A DNA stretch of 64,000 bases from Microbacterium sp. MYb72 (GCF_002979415.1 NZ_PCOT01000016.1:1-64000); one strand, 5' to 3'. Shown: positions 41,973 through 51,265, counted from the first letter of the stretch. Program-made: numbers and translations. Notes: generated from the letters alone by a model not told the origin.

Positions 41973-43084
41973 CGCTGCGGGGTCCCTTCGTCGCCGGTCT
42001 TCTTGTCGTCGTCAGCCTTCTTGCGCCGCCAGATCCCGCGCTCGGGAACAGCGGGGACGCCGGTGACGGCGTTCGGTCGGGTCTTCGGCGGGTTCGCACC
42101 GCGCACGCGCTGTGCGCCTTCCAGCCCCGTCGGGATCACGCCGACCATGCTGGGGATCGTGACGTCCTTCTCGAGGAGCGCCGCGCGCAGGCGCTTGCGC
42201 AGCTCCTGGGAGACGTCGTCCTTGGCATTGGCGCGCGCCTTGATGACGATGCGGACGACGAGAGCATCGCCCCCGATGGACTCCAGTCCCCACAGCTCCG
42301 GCTTCTCGACGATGCGGGTGCGCCACTTCGGATCCTTCGCGAGCCCCTGGGCCGTCTCCAGCATGGTGTGCTCGACGGCCTCCAGATCCGAGTCGGCCGC
42401 GACGCCGAGATCGATGATGACGCGGGCCCACCCCTGGGACATGTTGCCGATGCGGGTGACTTCGCCGTTGCGGACGTACCAGAGCGTGCCGTTGACATCG
42501 CGAACCTGGGTGATGCGCACGCTGACGTACTCGACCACGCCGCTGGCGAGGCCGAGGTCGACGACGTCGCCGATGCCGATCTGATCCTCGGCGACGATGA
42601 ACATGCCGTTCAGGACGTCCTTGACGATGTTCTGGGCGCCGAAGCCGAGACCGGCGCCCACCGCAGCGGTGAGGAGCGTCAGGGAGCCGAGCAGCCTGTT
42701 GTCGATCGCGTTGACGATCAGCACGATCGCGATGATGACGAGCATCACGTTCACGATGTTCTGCAGGATGCTGCCGAGAGTCCGCGTCCGCTGCACGAGA
42801 CGCATGTCAGCCAGCGGAGAGCGTTCGAGAGCCTGCGTGTCGTCGACCGCGGCCTTGCTCTTCGCGCTGTCGACGATGCGGTGCACCACGCGGCGGATGA
42901 GGACCCGCAGCACGAGCGCGATGAGCACGCAGCTCACGATGATGATGGCGATCGACAGGATGACTCCGCCGACGGGGAGCAGGACCGTCAGGACGCTCCG
43001 CAGCCACTCGGGCAGCGTCTGCACCCACTCGGGAAGCGGTGACTCGGCGGGGGGAGCGGTGACTTGGAAGGGGAACATCATCAC
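41969..43084 (-). CDS. MscS-family mechanosensitive ion channel
   Basis: 371 residues with about three to four N-terminal helices, the pore-lining helix rich in Gly/Ala (Ala-Val-Gly-Ala-Gly-Leu-Gly-Phe-Gly), and the soluble MscS middle and C-terminal domains. The start GTG 43084 is 6 nt from a minus-strand TAGGAT (43091-43096); ATG 43081 or 43078 are alternatives. It is the first gene of a three-gene coupled unit with globin and FAD dehydrogenase. Confidence 0.9.
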   Translation of the reverse strand: MMMFPFQVTAPPAESPLPEWVQTLPEWLRSVLTVLLPVGGVILSIAIIIVSCVLIALVLRVLIRRVVHRIVDSAKSKAAVDDTQALERSPLADMRLVQRTRTLGSILQNIVNVMLVIIAIVLIVNAIDNRLLGSLTLLTAAVGAGLGFGAQNIVKDVLNGMFIVAEDQIGIGDVVDLGLASGVVEYVSVRITQVRDVNGTLWYVRNGEVTRIGNMSQGWARVIIDLGVAADSDLEAVEHTMLETAQGLAKDPKWRTRIVEKPELWGLESIGGDALVVRIVIKARANAKDDVSQELRKRLRAALLEKDVTIPSMVGVIPTGLEGAQRVRGANPPKTRPNAVTGVPAVPERGIWRRKKADDDKKTGDEGTPQR

Positions 43085-43097
43085 TTCCAGATCCTAG

Positions 43098-43145
43098 CGA
43101 TCAGGCCTCTGTGCGGGCTGGATGCACCGCGCAGAGGCCTGATCG
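43098..43145 (-). terminator. Long terminator hairpin of pepN
   Basis: 14-bp perfect stem (43098-43111 with 43132-43145), extendable by five more pairs including one G-T, with a ~10-nt loop. It lies 20 nt past the pepN stop. Its far arm abuts the mscS -10-like box, so the pepN terminator and mscS promoter share DNA. Confidence 0.88.
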
Positions 43146-43165
43146 AGAAGGGGAACAGCTCGGAT

Positions 43166-45718
43166 TCAGTCGTCGGCGTCGCGCGCCTGCGCCGCGAGGG
43201 CGCGCTCGACGTCGGCGAGGTTCTCCAGCACCAGGCGGCGCAGGGCAGGGGCGGCGTCCTGGTGTGCGGACAGCCAGGCGCGCGTCGCGTTCCGCAGCTC
43301 GGTGTTCGCCAGCGCGGTCGGGAACAGTCCGACGACGAGGTACTGGGCGATCTGGTAGCTGCGGGACTCCCAGATCGGCAGCAGCATGTCGAAGTACGCC
43401 GGGACGAACTCGGCGAGGACCTCAACGCCCGCGGGGTGCACGAAGCCCAGAGCAGCAGAGCGCACGATCGTGTTCGGTGCGTCGTCGCGCTCGATGAGGG
43501 AGGCCCACGCGGCCTTCTTGGAGGCGAGGTCGGGAAGGGCGGCACGCGCCTGCGCCGCGAACTCGCCGCCCTTGGCGGTGTTGTCCGCTGCGAGAGCGGC
43601 GTCGATCGTCGCGGCGTCGGTCGCGCCGATCGTCGCGAGTCCGACCAACAGCTGCCAGTTCAGGTCGGCGTCGATCTCCAGCCCCGGCAGCGTCTCCTCG
43701 CCCGAGCGGAGGCGGCCGATGACGCCGGCGTGCTCAGGAGTGACGAGGGCGCCGGCGAACGCCGTGACGAACTGGAGCTGGCTGTCGCTGCCGGCCTCCG
43801 CGCCCTCGGCGAGAGCCCACAGCCCGTCGGCGATCTTCTGACGGGCGGCCACGCGCTCGGCCGGCGTCACGTAGAGCGTCGCCGCCGTGCGCAGCTGCGC
43901 CAGAGTGGTGCGGACCGTCGTCGACTCGGTCTCGCGACCGATGTTGCCCAGCACGAGATCGATGTAGTCGGATGCCGCGCTCTCCGCGTCGCGCGTCTGA
44001 TCCCAGGCCGCGCCCCAGACGAGCGAGCGGGCCAGCGGATCGCTGATGTCGGCGAGGTGCGCGATCGCGGTGGCGAGCGAACGGTCGTCGAGACGGATCT
44101 TCGCGTAGGCCAGGTCCTCGTCGTTCAGCAGGACGAGGTCGGGACGGGCGATGCCCTTGAGCTCGGGGACCTCGGTGCGGTCGCCGTCGATGTCGACCTC
44201 GGCGTAGTGGGTGCGCACGAGCGCCCCGTCCCGCAGCGTGTAGAAGCCGATGCCGAGACGGTGCGGACGGATGGTCGGGTAGTCGGCCGGCGCGGTCTGC
44301 GTCACGGCGAAGCGGGAGATGGTGCCGTCGGAGTCTTCGGCGATGACCGGCTCGAGCGTGTTGACGCCGGCGGTCTCCAGCCACTTCTTCGACCAGGTGC
44401 TGAGGTCGCGGCCGCTCGTCGCCTCCAGCTCGGTGAGCAGGTCGCTGAGCTCGGTGTTGCCCCAGGAGTGCTTCTGGAAGTACTGCGAGACGCCGGCGAA
44501 GAACGCCTCGATCCCGACCCATGCGGCGAGCTGCTTGAGGACGGACCCGCCCTTGGCGTAGGTGATGCCGTCGAAGTTGACCTGGACGTCTTCGAGGTCA
44601 TTGATCTCGGCGACGATCGGGTGCGTCGAGGGGAGCTGGTCCTGGCGGTACGCCCAGGTCTTCTCCATCGCGTTGAACGTCGTCCACGCCTCGGTCCACT
44701 CGGTGGCCTCGGCCGTGGCGATCGTCGACGCCCACTCGGCGAACGACTCGTTCAGCCACAGGTCGTTCCACCACTTCATGGTGACGAGGTCGCCGAACCA
44801 CATGTGCGCCAGCTCGTGCAGGATCGTGACGACGCGGCGCTCCTTGACGGCATCCGTCACCTTGCTGCGGAAGACGTACGTCTCGGTGAACGTCACGGCG
44901 CCCGCGTTCTCCATCGCGCCGGCGTTGAACTCCGGGACGAAGAGCTGGTCGTACTTGGCGAACGGGTAGGGGACGCCGAACTTCGACTCGAAGTACGCGA
45001 AGCCCTCGCGGGTCTTGTCGAAGATGTAGTCGGCGTCGAGGTGCTGCCAGAGGCTCTTGCGGCCGTAGACGCCGAGCGGGATGACATCGCCGGAGGAGCT
45101 GGTGAGCTCGGAGAAGGTCGACTCGTAGGGGCCGGCGACGAGCGCCGTGATGTACGAGGAGATGCGCGGGGTCGGCTCGAAGCCCCAGGTGGACACGGCG
45201 CTGTCGTCGTGCACGATGGGCTCGGGGGTGGGGGAGTTGGACACGACCTTCCACGCGGAGGGCGCGGTGACCGTGAACTGGAACGTCGCCTTGAGGTCGG
45301 GCTGCTCGAAGACCGCGAACACGCGGCGCGAGTCGGGCACCTCGAACTGCGAGTAGAGGTAGACCTCGCCGTCCACGGGGTCGACGAAGCGGTGCAGTCC
45401 CTCGCCGGTGTTGGTGTACAGGCAGTCGGCGTCGACGACGAGGACGTTCTCGGCCTGCAGGCCGGTCAGCGCGATGCGCGAGTCGGCGAAGACCTCGCTG
45501 GGGTCGAGCTGCTCTCCGTTGAGCGAGATCTCGCGCACTTCGCGGGCGATGAGGTCGATGAAGGTGAAGCTCTCGGGGGTCGCGGTGAAGCGCACGACGC
45601 TGCGAGAGCCGAAGACCTCGGCGCCCTTCGTCAGATCGAGGGCGACCTCATACGACTGCGTGTCGATGACGTCGCGGCGCTCCTGCGCTTCGATGCGGGT
45701 GAGGTTCTCTCCAGGCAC
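43166..45718 (-). CDS. pepN: Aminopeptidase N (M1 family)
   Basis: 850 residues from GTG 45718, chosen for the GGGAG Shine-Dalgarno 7 nt upstream and the conserved N-terminal Leu-Thr-Arg-Ile-Glu-Ala. It removes N-terminal residues from peptides. The exopeptidase motif Gly-Ala-Met-Glu-Asn is near 265. The zinc site His301-Glu302-x-x-His305 with Glu near 324 is intact. The ERAP1-like C-terminal domain is complete. A minus-strand TAGGCT at 45789-45794 suggests a roughly 65-nt leader. It is divergent from the ferrochelatase gene. Confidence 0.96.
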   Translation of the reverse strand: MPGENLTRIEAQERRDVIDTQSYEVALDLTKGAEVFGSRSVVRFTATPESFTFIDLIAREVREISLNGEQLDPSEVFADSRIALTGLQAENVLVVDADCLYTNTGEGLHRFVDPVDGEVYLYSQFEVPDSRRVFAVFEQPDLKATFQFTVTAPSAWKVVSNSPTPEPIVHDDSAVSTWGFEPTPRISSYITALVAGPYESTFSELTSSSGDVIPLGVYGRKSLWQHLDADYIFDKTREGFAYFESKFGVPYPFAKYDQLFVPEFNAGAMENAGAVTFTETYVFRSKVTDAVKERRVVTILHELAHMWFGDLVTMKWWNDLWLNESFAEWASTIATAEATEWTEAWTTFNAMEKTWAYRQDQLPSTHPIVAEINDLEDVQVNFDGITYAKGGSVLKQLAAWVGIEAFFAGVSQYFQKHSWGNTELSDLLTELEATSGRDLSTWSKKWLETAGVNTLEPVIAEDSDGTISRFAVTQTAPADYPTIRPHRLGIGFYTLRDGALVRTHYAEVDIDGDRTEVPELKGIARPDLVLLNDEDLAYAKIRLDDRSLATAIAHLADISDPLARSLVWGAAWDQTRDAESAASDYIDLVLGNIGRETESTTVRTTLAQLRTAATLYVTPAERVAARQKIADGLWALAEGAEAGSDSQLQFVTAFAGALVTPEHAGVIGRLRSGEETLPGLEIDADLNWQLLVGLATIGATDAATIDAALAADNTAKGGEFAAQARAALPDLASKKAAWASLIERDDAPNTIVRSAALGFVHPAGVEVLAEFVPAYFDMLLPIWESRSYQIAQYLVVGLFPTALANTELRNATRAWLSAHQDAAPALRRLVLENLADVERALAAQARDADD

Positions 45719-45856
45719 AGCTGTACTCCCAGGGGTGAGGGGATGCTGCCGCGGTCCAGGCGCAGTTGGCGCCCACGGCAACCATGACAGCCTACGCCAG
45801 TCGTCGAGGGATGCCGCCAGGGCGACGCACCCGCGAGGAGATGGAAGGATGGAGGG

Positions 45857-47041
45857 GTGACTGCGACCGAGCCCACCATCGTTCCCTTTGCCTCTCCGGC
45901 CGCTGCAGGCGGCGCCCCCTACGTGACGACGCCGGTCGCCTACGACGGGATCCTGCTCGCGGGATTCGGCGGACCCGAGGGGCAGGACGACGTGATCCCG
46001 TTCCTCCGCAACGTCACCAGAGGGCGCGGCATCCCCGACGAGCGTCTGGAGGAGGTCGCGCACCACTATCGCCACTTCGGCGGCGTGAGCCCGATCAACG
46101 GGCAGAACCGCGTGCTCAAGGAGGCGCTCGAAGCCGAGCTGCAGCGGCGAGGCATCGACCTCCCCGTCTACTGGGGCAACCGCAACTGGAGCCCCTATCT
46201 CGAGGAGGTCGTGACCGAGGCCTCCGCGAAGGGGCACAACACGCTTCTCGCCTTCGCCACGAGCGCGTACAGCTCGTTCTCCAGCTGCCGCCAGTATCGC
46301 GAGGACTTCGCGAGGATCCTCGAGGACACCGGACTCGGCGAGACCGTGACGATCGACAAGATCCGTCCGTTCTACGACCACCCCGGCTTCGTCGAGGCGT
46401 TCGAGACCGGCGTCCGTGACGCGGTCGAGGCCTTCCTCGCCGACGGCATCGCCGCCGCCGACATCCAGATCCTCTTCTCGACGCACAGCATCCCCACCGC
46501 AGACGCGGAGCGCTCGGGCGCGCGCGACATCGAGTGGGGCGAGGGCGGAGCGTACGCGGCACAGCACGTCGCGGTCGCGGCCTGGGTCATGGACAGGGTG
46601 CGGGGGAGCATCCCTGCGGCCGCCGATGTCTCCTGGGAACTGGTGTACCAGTCGCGCTCCGGACCTGCCTCGCAGCCGTGGCTCGAGCCCGACGTGTGCG
46701 ACGTGATCGGAGAGCTGCCCGAACGGGGGCGCAAGGCCGTCGCCGTCGTGCCCGTCGGATTCATGAGCGACCACATGGAGGTCCTCTGGGATCTCGATAC
46801 GGAGGCTGCTGAGGCCGCGGAAGAGGCGGGGCTCGCCTTCACCAGGACGCCGACGCCCGGTGTGTCTCCGACGTTCGTCGCCGGCATCGTCGATCTGATC
46901 GAGGAGCGTCTGGAGGGGCGTCCCAACGAGCAGCGCCCGCACGTCACGTCGCTGCCCGGCGGGTTCGACGTCTGCCGCCCCGGCTGCTGCGAGAACATCC
47001 GCGCCGGCTTCAAGCCCGCCGCCGCCGGCATCGCGCCGTGA
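45857..47041 (+). CDS. hemH: Ferrochelatase (coproporphyrin III type)
   Basis: 394 residues from GTG 45857. It inserts iron into coproporphyrin III (actinobacterial heme route) or protoporphyrin. Gly-Phe-Gly-Gly-Pro-Glu near the N-terminus, the conserved His of Ser-Thr-His-Ser-Ile-Pro, and the Ser-Asp-His-Met-Glu motif are present. A C-terminal Cys-Arg-Pro-Gly-Cys-Cys plus an upstream Cys provide the [2Fe-2S] ligand set expected in actinobacteria. A clear promoter was not identified. Confidence 0.94.
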   Translation: MTATEPTIVPFASPAAAGGAPYVTTPVAYDGILLAGFGGPEGQDDVIPFLRNVTRGRGIPDERLEEVAHHYRHFGGVSPINGQNRVLKEALEAELQRRGIDLPVYWGNRNWSPYLEEVVTEASAKGHNTLLAFATSAYSSFSSCRQYREDFARILEDTGLGETVTIDKIRPFYDHPGFVEAFETGVRDAVEAFLADGIAAADIQILFSTHSIPTADAERSGARDIEWGEGGAYAAQHVAVAAWVMDRVRGSIPAAADVSWELVYQSRSGPASQPWLEPDVCDVIGELPERGRKAVAVVPVGFMSDHMEVLWDLDTEAAEAAEEAGLAFTRTPTPGVSPTFVAGIVDLIEERLEGRPNEQRPHVTSLPGGFDVCRPGCCENIRAGFKPAAAGIAP

Positions 47042-47081
47042 GACGGATTCGACGTCGGCTGCCCTGAATAGGATGGGAGCC

Positions 47082-47567
47082 ATGCGCATCCACATCGCCA
47101 CCGATCACGCCGGCCTCGACTTCTCCACGCAGCTGCAGGAGCATCTGCGTGCCGCGGGCCATGAAGTGGTCGATCACGGGCCGATCGAGTACGACGCGGT
47201 GGACGACTACCCCGCGTTCTGCATCAGGGCCGCGCAGGCCGTCGTCGCCGATCAGACGGCCGGTGTCGAGGCTCTCGGCGTCGTCTTCGGCGGATCGGGC
47301 AACGGCGAGCAGATCGCGGCGAACAAGGTGCAGGGCATCCGCGCCGCGCTGGTGTGGAACGTCTCGACGGCCGAGCTGGCCCGCGAGCACAACGACGCGA
47401 ACGTGATCTCCATCGGCGCCCGTCAGCACACGTTCGACGAGGTCACCACCTTCATCGACACGTTCATCTCCACGCCCTTCTCGAACGAGGAGCGGCACGT
47501 GCGCCGCATCGGCCAGATCGCCGACTTCGAGCGCGACGGCTCGCTGCTGCCGGACCCCCGGGCCTGA
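47082..47567 (+). CDS. rpiB: Ribose-5-phosphate isomerase B
   Basis: 161 residues from ATG 47082. The upstream in-frame ATG at 47073 overlaps a TAGGAT -10-like box (47069-47074, 7 nt before 47082) and is therefore unlikely. Ala-Thr-Asp-His-Ala-Gly at the N-terminus. Gly-Gly-Ser-Gly-Asn-Gly-Glu replaces the Cys-Gly-Thr-Gly motif, as in the mycobacterial enzyme, where Glu acts as the base. It interconverts ribose-5-P and ribulose-5-P. The next gene starts 1 nt after its stop. Confidence 0.93.
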   Translation: MRIHIATDHAGLDFSTQLQEHLRAAGHEVVDHGPIEYDAVDDYPAFCIRAAQAVVADQTAGVEALGVVFGGSGNGEQIAANKVQGIRAALVWNVSTAELAREHNDANVISIGARQHTFDEVTTFIDTFISTPFSNEERHVRRIGQIADFERDGSLLPDPRA

Positions 47568-47568
47568 C

Positions 47569-48567
47569 ATGCCCGAGGGGCATTCCGTCCATCGAATCGC
47601 GCGGCAGTTCGATCGCAACTTCGTCGGCAAGTCGATGCGGGCGTCGAGTCCGCAGGGGCGATTCGCAGAGGGCGCCGCGGTGCTCGACGGTCGTGAGGCC
47701 GTCAGTGTGCAGGCCGTGGGCAAGCAGATGTTCCTCGAGGTGGAGGGCGACCTCTGGCTGAGGGTGCACCTCGGGCTCTACGGCGCCTGGGACTTCGCAG
47801 GGGAGATCCTCATCGATCCGACGATCGCCTCGGCGAACGGGCGCATGGGGCAGACCAACCAGCGCGGCACCGATCTGGGCGAGGCCATCCTCGACGATGC
47901 GGGAGAGAACTCGCTCGCATCGATCGGCGCGCCGAGGCGCACGCGAGTGCACGTCCGGATGTCGGAGCAGACCAAGGGTCTCGCCGACGAGGACGGGGAG
48001 TGGCCGCCGCCGATCGTCGGGCAGGTTCGTCTGCGATTGATGACGGACATCACCGCTGCTGATCTCCGGGGCCCGACCGCCTGCGTGATCCAGACACCCG
48101 AGGAGATGCTCGCCACCGTTGCGAAGCTCGGTCCGGATCCCCTCGTCGGTGACCCCGCGGAGAACGAGGAGCGCTTCGTCCGTGCGGTGCGCAAGAAGCA
48201 GACCGTCATCGCGCTGCTCCTGATGGACCAGGCCGTGGTCAGCGGCATCGGCAACGTCTATCGCGCCGAGATGCTCTTCCGACACCGGTTGAATCCGCAC
48301 ACGCCAGGACGCGACGTCCCCGAGGAGATCGTGCGCGAACTGTGGCGCGACTGGGTGCGGCTGCTCGCGGTCGGCGTCGAGACCGGGCAGATGATGACGA
48401 TGGACGACCTGTCTCCCGAGCAGTATCGTGCCGCGATGGCGAGTCGCGATGACCGTCACTGGGTGTACCACCGCGCCGGGCTTCCATGCCGCATCTGCGG
48501 GACGGAGATCGCCCTGGAGGAGATCGGCGCGCGCAAGCTCTACTGGTGCCCGCGGTGTCAGGCCTGA
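47569..48567 (+). CDS. Fpg/Nei-family DNA glycosylase (Nei2-like)
   Basis: 332 residues. The N-terminal Pro-Glu-Gly-His (Pro2 nucleophile, Glu3) is characteristic of Nei over Fpg. Lys53-region Gly-Lys-Gln, the H2TH domain with Gly-Ile-Gly-Asn-Val-Tyr, and the C-terminal zinc finger Cys-x2-Cys ... Cys-x2-Cys are intact. It excises oxidised pyrimidines. The protein is longer than E. coli Nei because of an insertion around residues 85-150. It follows rpiB with a 1-nt gap. Confidence 0.93.
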   Translation: MPEGHSVHRIARQFDRNFVGKSMRASSPQGRFAEGAAVLDGREAVSVQAVGKQMFLEVEGDLWLRVHLGLYGAWDFAGEILIDPTIASANGRMGQTNQRGTDLGEAILDDAGENSLASIGAPRRTRVHVRMSEQTKGLADEDGEWPPPIVGQVRLRLMTDITAADLRGPTACVIQTPEEMLATVAKLGPDPLVGDPAENEERFVRAVRKKQTVIALLLMDQAVVSGIGNVYRAEMLFRHRLNPHTPGRDVPEEIVRELWRDWVRLLAVGVETGQMMTMDDLSPEQYRAAMASRDDRHWVYHRAGLPCRICGTEIALEEIGARKLYWCPRCQA

Positions 48568-48617
48568 AGCGGTCCTCTCGCCGCCGTCGCCCCGACCTCC
48601 CGGTCTAGGCTCGAACC

Positions 48618-49259
48618 ATGCGTCAGAACCCGAGCTTCACCCTTGCGGATGTGACCGAGATGCGTCGGGTGATCGACGCCAACCCGTGGGCGACCATCAT
48701 GAGCGCCGGCTCCGAAGGCCTGGTCGCATCGCACTATGCCGTGCTCCTCGACGAGTCGCGCGACGACCTCACGATCGTCGCGCATGTGGGACGCCCGGAC
48801 GATCTGATCCACGGTCTCGGTGACCGCGAGCTCCTCGTTGTGTTCCAGGGGCCGCACGGCTACATCTCCCCGGGCTGGTACGGAGACGTGCAGGCTGTGC
48901 CGACATGGAACTACGTCGCCGTGCACCTCTCGGGGATCCCCGAGATCCTGAGCCCGGAGGAGAACCTCGAGGTGCTCGACCGTCTCGTCGACCGGTTCGA
49001 GGGGCGGATGCCGGAGCCGCGGCGCATGTGGGAGCGTCCCAACGATGAGAGCTTCGTGCAGCGTCTCGCCGCGGGGACGGTGGGGTTCCGGCTCACGCCC
49101 ACGCGCGTGGTCGCGAAGCGCAAGCTCAGCCAGAACAAGTCCGCGGACACCGTGGAGACCGTGATCGCGGAACTGGAGGGCTCGGGCCCGTATGCGCAGC
49201 CCGACCTCGCCCGCGAGATGAGGAGAGCCCATGAGGCTCTCGCGGAAGGACGGCGATGA
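48618..49259 (+). CDS. PaiB-family FMN-binding protein
   Basis: 213 residues. The split-barrel motifs Gly-Pro-His-Gly-Tyr-Ile-Ser-Pro-x-Trp-Tyr and Val-Pro-Thr-Trp-Asn-Tyr, with a following Val-His, match PaiB. The family is called a negative transcriptional regulator but looks like an FMN/heme-binding enzyme fold. A TAGGCT box (48606-48611) is 6 nt before the ATG. The stop overlaps the amidohydrolase start (ATGA), so it is probably coupled. Confidence 0.88.
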   Translation: MRQNPSFTLADVTEMRRVIDANPWATIMSAGSEGLVASHYAVLLDESRDDLTIVAHVGRPDDLIHGLGDRELLVVFQGPHGYISPGWYGDVQAVPTWNYVAVHLSGIPEILSPEENLEVLDRLVDRFEGRMPEPRRMWERPNDESFVQRLAAGTVGFRLTPTRVVAKRKLSQNKSADTVETVIAELEGSGPYAQPDLAREMRRAHEALAEGRR

Positions 49260-50722
49260 TCGGCACCGATGTCAGCATGGTGAAGGGGGTTCGCATCGCC
49301 GGTCCCGGTCGCGAGTTCCTGATCGACGACGAGCCCGTCGACATCGTGATCGACGGCGGAGCGATCACCGACATCGCCCCCCCAGGTGCCCTGCGGCCCA
49401 CCGGGGAGGTCCTGGACGCCGGTGGCGCGTGGGTCGTCCCTGGGCTCTGGGACAACCATGTCCACACGGTGCAGTGGGCGCTGGCTGCGGAACGCGTGCC
49501 GCTGCTCACGGCGGGATCGGCTGCTGAGGCCGCGCGGCTCATGACCGACGCGGAGCCGCTCCCCGACGGGCGACGGGTCGGGGCGGGCTTCCGCGACGCG
49601 CTGTGGTCGGATCAGCCGTCGCTCGCGCTGCTCGATGACGCGACGGGGGAGGTGCCGACCTATCTCATCAATGCCGACGTGCACAGCACGTGGCTCAACT
49701 CCGCGGCCCTGCGTCGCGAAGGGTTCAGTGCGCCGGACGGAGTCCTCCGCGAAGAGGACGCCTTCGAGATCTCGCGACGTCTGAATGCGGTCGACCCCGC
49801 CAGAGCTGATGACGCTGTGCTGCGGGCGGGGGAGCGCGCGGCGTCGAGGGGCGTCACCGGCCTCGTGGACTTCGACATGGCCTGGAACGCTGATGCCTGG
49901 CCTCGGCGCGTGGCCGCCGGATTCTCCGCGCATCGGGTGGAGTTCTCGGTGTACCCCTTCGACTTCGACCGCGCGGTGGAGAGCGGACTGCGCACCGGCG
50001 AGAGCCACGGGAGCCCGCTGATCAGGGTCGGCGCGCTCAAGATCATCACCGACGGATCCCTCGGCACGAGGACCGCCGCCTGCTCCCATCACTACCCGGG
50101 TGACCCCGCGAACTTCGGCGTGCTCACGGTGCCGCCGGAGGAGCTGACGGATCTGCTCGTCGCCGCGACGGGGGCAGGCCTCGCCGTCGCCGTCCACGCC
50201 ATCGGCGACCGCGCGGTCACCGCAGCGCTCGACGCGTTCACCGTGTCGGGCGCCGTGGGCACGATCGAGCATGCGCAACTCGTCCGGCACGCCGATCTCT
50301 CACGCTTCGCTCGCCTGGGCGTCGTGGCGAGCGTGCAGCCGCAGCATGCCCTCGATGATCGCGACCTGGTCGAGACGCACTGGGCGGGGCAGACATCCAT
50401 CGGCTATCCGCTCGCCGCACTGCGCCGAGCGGGGGTGCAGCTCCGCTTCGGGTCGGACGCGCCCGTCGCCGAGCTGGACCCGTGGCAGGGGATCGGAGCA
50501 GCCGTGGATCGCACCGACGATGAGCGGGAGCCGTGGCATCCCGAGGAGCGGCTCACGATCGACGAGGCGCTCGAGGCGAGCGTGCGGTCCTCGGTGCGAC
50601 CAGGAGAGCCGGCCGATCTCGTGCTGTGCGGCGAGGATCCGCGAGCCGCGCACGGCGATGGACTGAGACGGATGCCGGTGGAGGCGACGCTGCTCGCCGG
50701 ACGCGTCACCCACCGCTCCTGA
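49256..50722 (+). CDS. Metal-dependent amidohydrolase (YtcJ-like)
   Basis: 488 residues. The metal-binding His68-Val-His70 (Asp-Asn-His-Val-His) after the first beta region, a His in Val-His-Ala-Ile-Gly-Asp, His in Ile-Glu-His-Ala, and the Asp of Gly-Ser-Asp-Ala-Pro-Val fit the amidohydrolase_3 family. The substrate is unknown. It is translationally coupled to the PaiB-like gene. A very strong terminator follows. Confidence 0.85.
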   Translation: MIGTDVSMVKGVRIAGPGREFLIDDEPVDIVIDGGAITDIAPPGALRPTGEVLDAGGAWVVPGLWDNHVHTVQWALAAERVPLLTAGSAAEAARLMTDAEPLPDGRRVGAGFRDALWSDQPSLALLDDATGEVPTYLINADVHSTWLNSAALRREGFSAPDGVLREEDAFEISRRLNAVDPARADDAVLRAGERAASRGVTGLVDFDMAWNADAWPRRVAAGFSAHRVEFSVYPFDFDRAVESGLRTGESHGSPLIRVGALKIITDGSLGTRTAACSHHYPGDPANFGVLTVPPEELTDLLVAATGAGLAVAVHAIGDRAVTAALDAFTVSGAVGTIEHAQLVRHADLSRFARLGVVASVQPQHALDDRDLVETHWAGQTSIGYPLAALRRAGVQLRFGSDAPVAELDPWQGIGAAVDRTDDEREPWHPEERLTIDEALEASVRSSVRPGEPADLVLCGEDPRAAHGDGLRRMPVEATLLAGRVTHRS

Positions 50723-50768
50723 ACACGACGAAGGGCACCGGAACGGATTCCGGTGCCCTTCGTCGTGT
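50723..50768. terminator. Strong bidirectional terminator
   Basis: Perfect 21-bp stem (50723-50743 with 50748-50768), loop CGGA, between the convergent amidohydrolase and dps genes. It is the longest perfect stem seen in the window. Confidence 0.92.
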
Positions 50769-50779
50769 GGTGTCAGTCG

Positions 50780-51265
50780 TCAGGCTGCGATGTGCGAGAC
50801 GAGGAACCAGCGGTCCTTGTCGAGTCCGCGCTTGATCTCGATCGCGACGTCCTGGCTGGTCAGGTCGACCTCGTCGAGTCCGTCGATCGCCGCCTGGACG
50901 TCGACGAGGATCGCGTCGATGTCGGCCACGACCGCGCGGATGAGGTCATCCGACTGCGTGAAGCCGGCGGGAACCGAGGTGGCGCCCGCCTTCTCTGCGA
51001 CGGTGGAGATGCGGGCGTCGATCGGAAGGCCGAGGGCGACGATGCGCTCCGCGGCGGTGTCGGCGAAGTCGCCGGCGTGGGCGACGATCGTGTCGAGCAG
51101 TTCGTGGACGCCGACGAAGTTCGCTCCGCGGACGTGCCAGTGGGCCTGCTTGCCGTTGACCGTCAGGGCTTCGAGGCCGAGGACGAGCGGGGAGAGGAAC
51201 TGTGCGGCCGCAGCGGCGACCGTCGGGTCGCTGGCGGTGGTGGAAACGGTCTGTGCCTTGCTCAT
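50780..51265 (-). CDS. dps: Dps-family DNA-binding ferritin
   Basis: 161 residues from ATG 51265; GGAGGAG 9 nt upstream favours this over an earlier in-frame start. It stores iron and protects DNA under starvation or oxidative stress. The ferroxidase ligands His-Trp-His and the Asp-x4-Glu set in the second helix (His-Ala-Gly-Asp-Phe-Ala-Asp ... Glu-Arg) are present. No long Lys-rich DNA-binding tail is seen, so DNA binding may be weak. Confidence 0.93.
   Translation of the reverse strand: MSKAQTVSTTASDPTVAAAAAQFLSPLVLGLEALTVNGKQAHWHVRGANFVGVHELLDTIVAHAGDFADTAAERIVALGLPIDARISTVAEKAGATSVPAGFTQSDDLIRAVVADIDAILVDVQAAIDGLDEVDLTSQDVAIEIKRGLDKDRWFLVSHIAA

Noticed and set aside
43064..45787. Large plus-strand ORF (about 900 codons) opposite pepN
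   Set aside because: It is the antisense shadow of pepN in high-GC DNA. Composition is Arg/Gly/Val-rich with no motifs, while the minus strand has a full M1 peptidase.
45719..47101. 5' extension of pepN into the ferrochelatase region
   Set aside because: The long open frame continues upstream, but the ribosome site and homologous N-terminus place the start at 45718; the rest overlaps hemH antisense.
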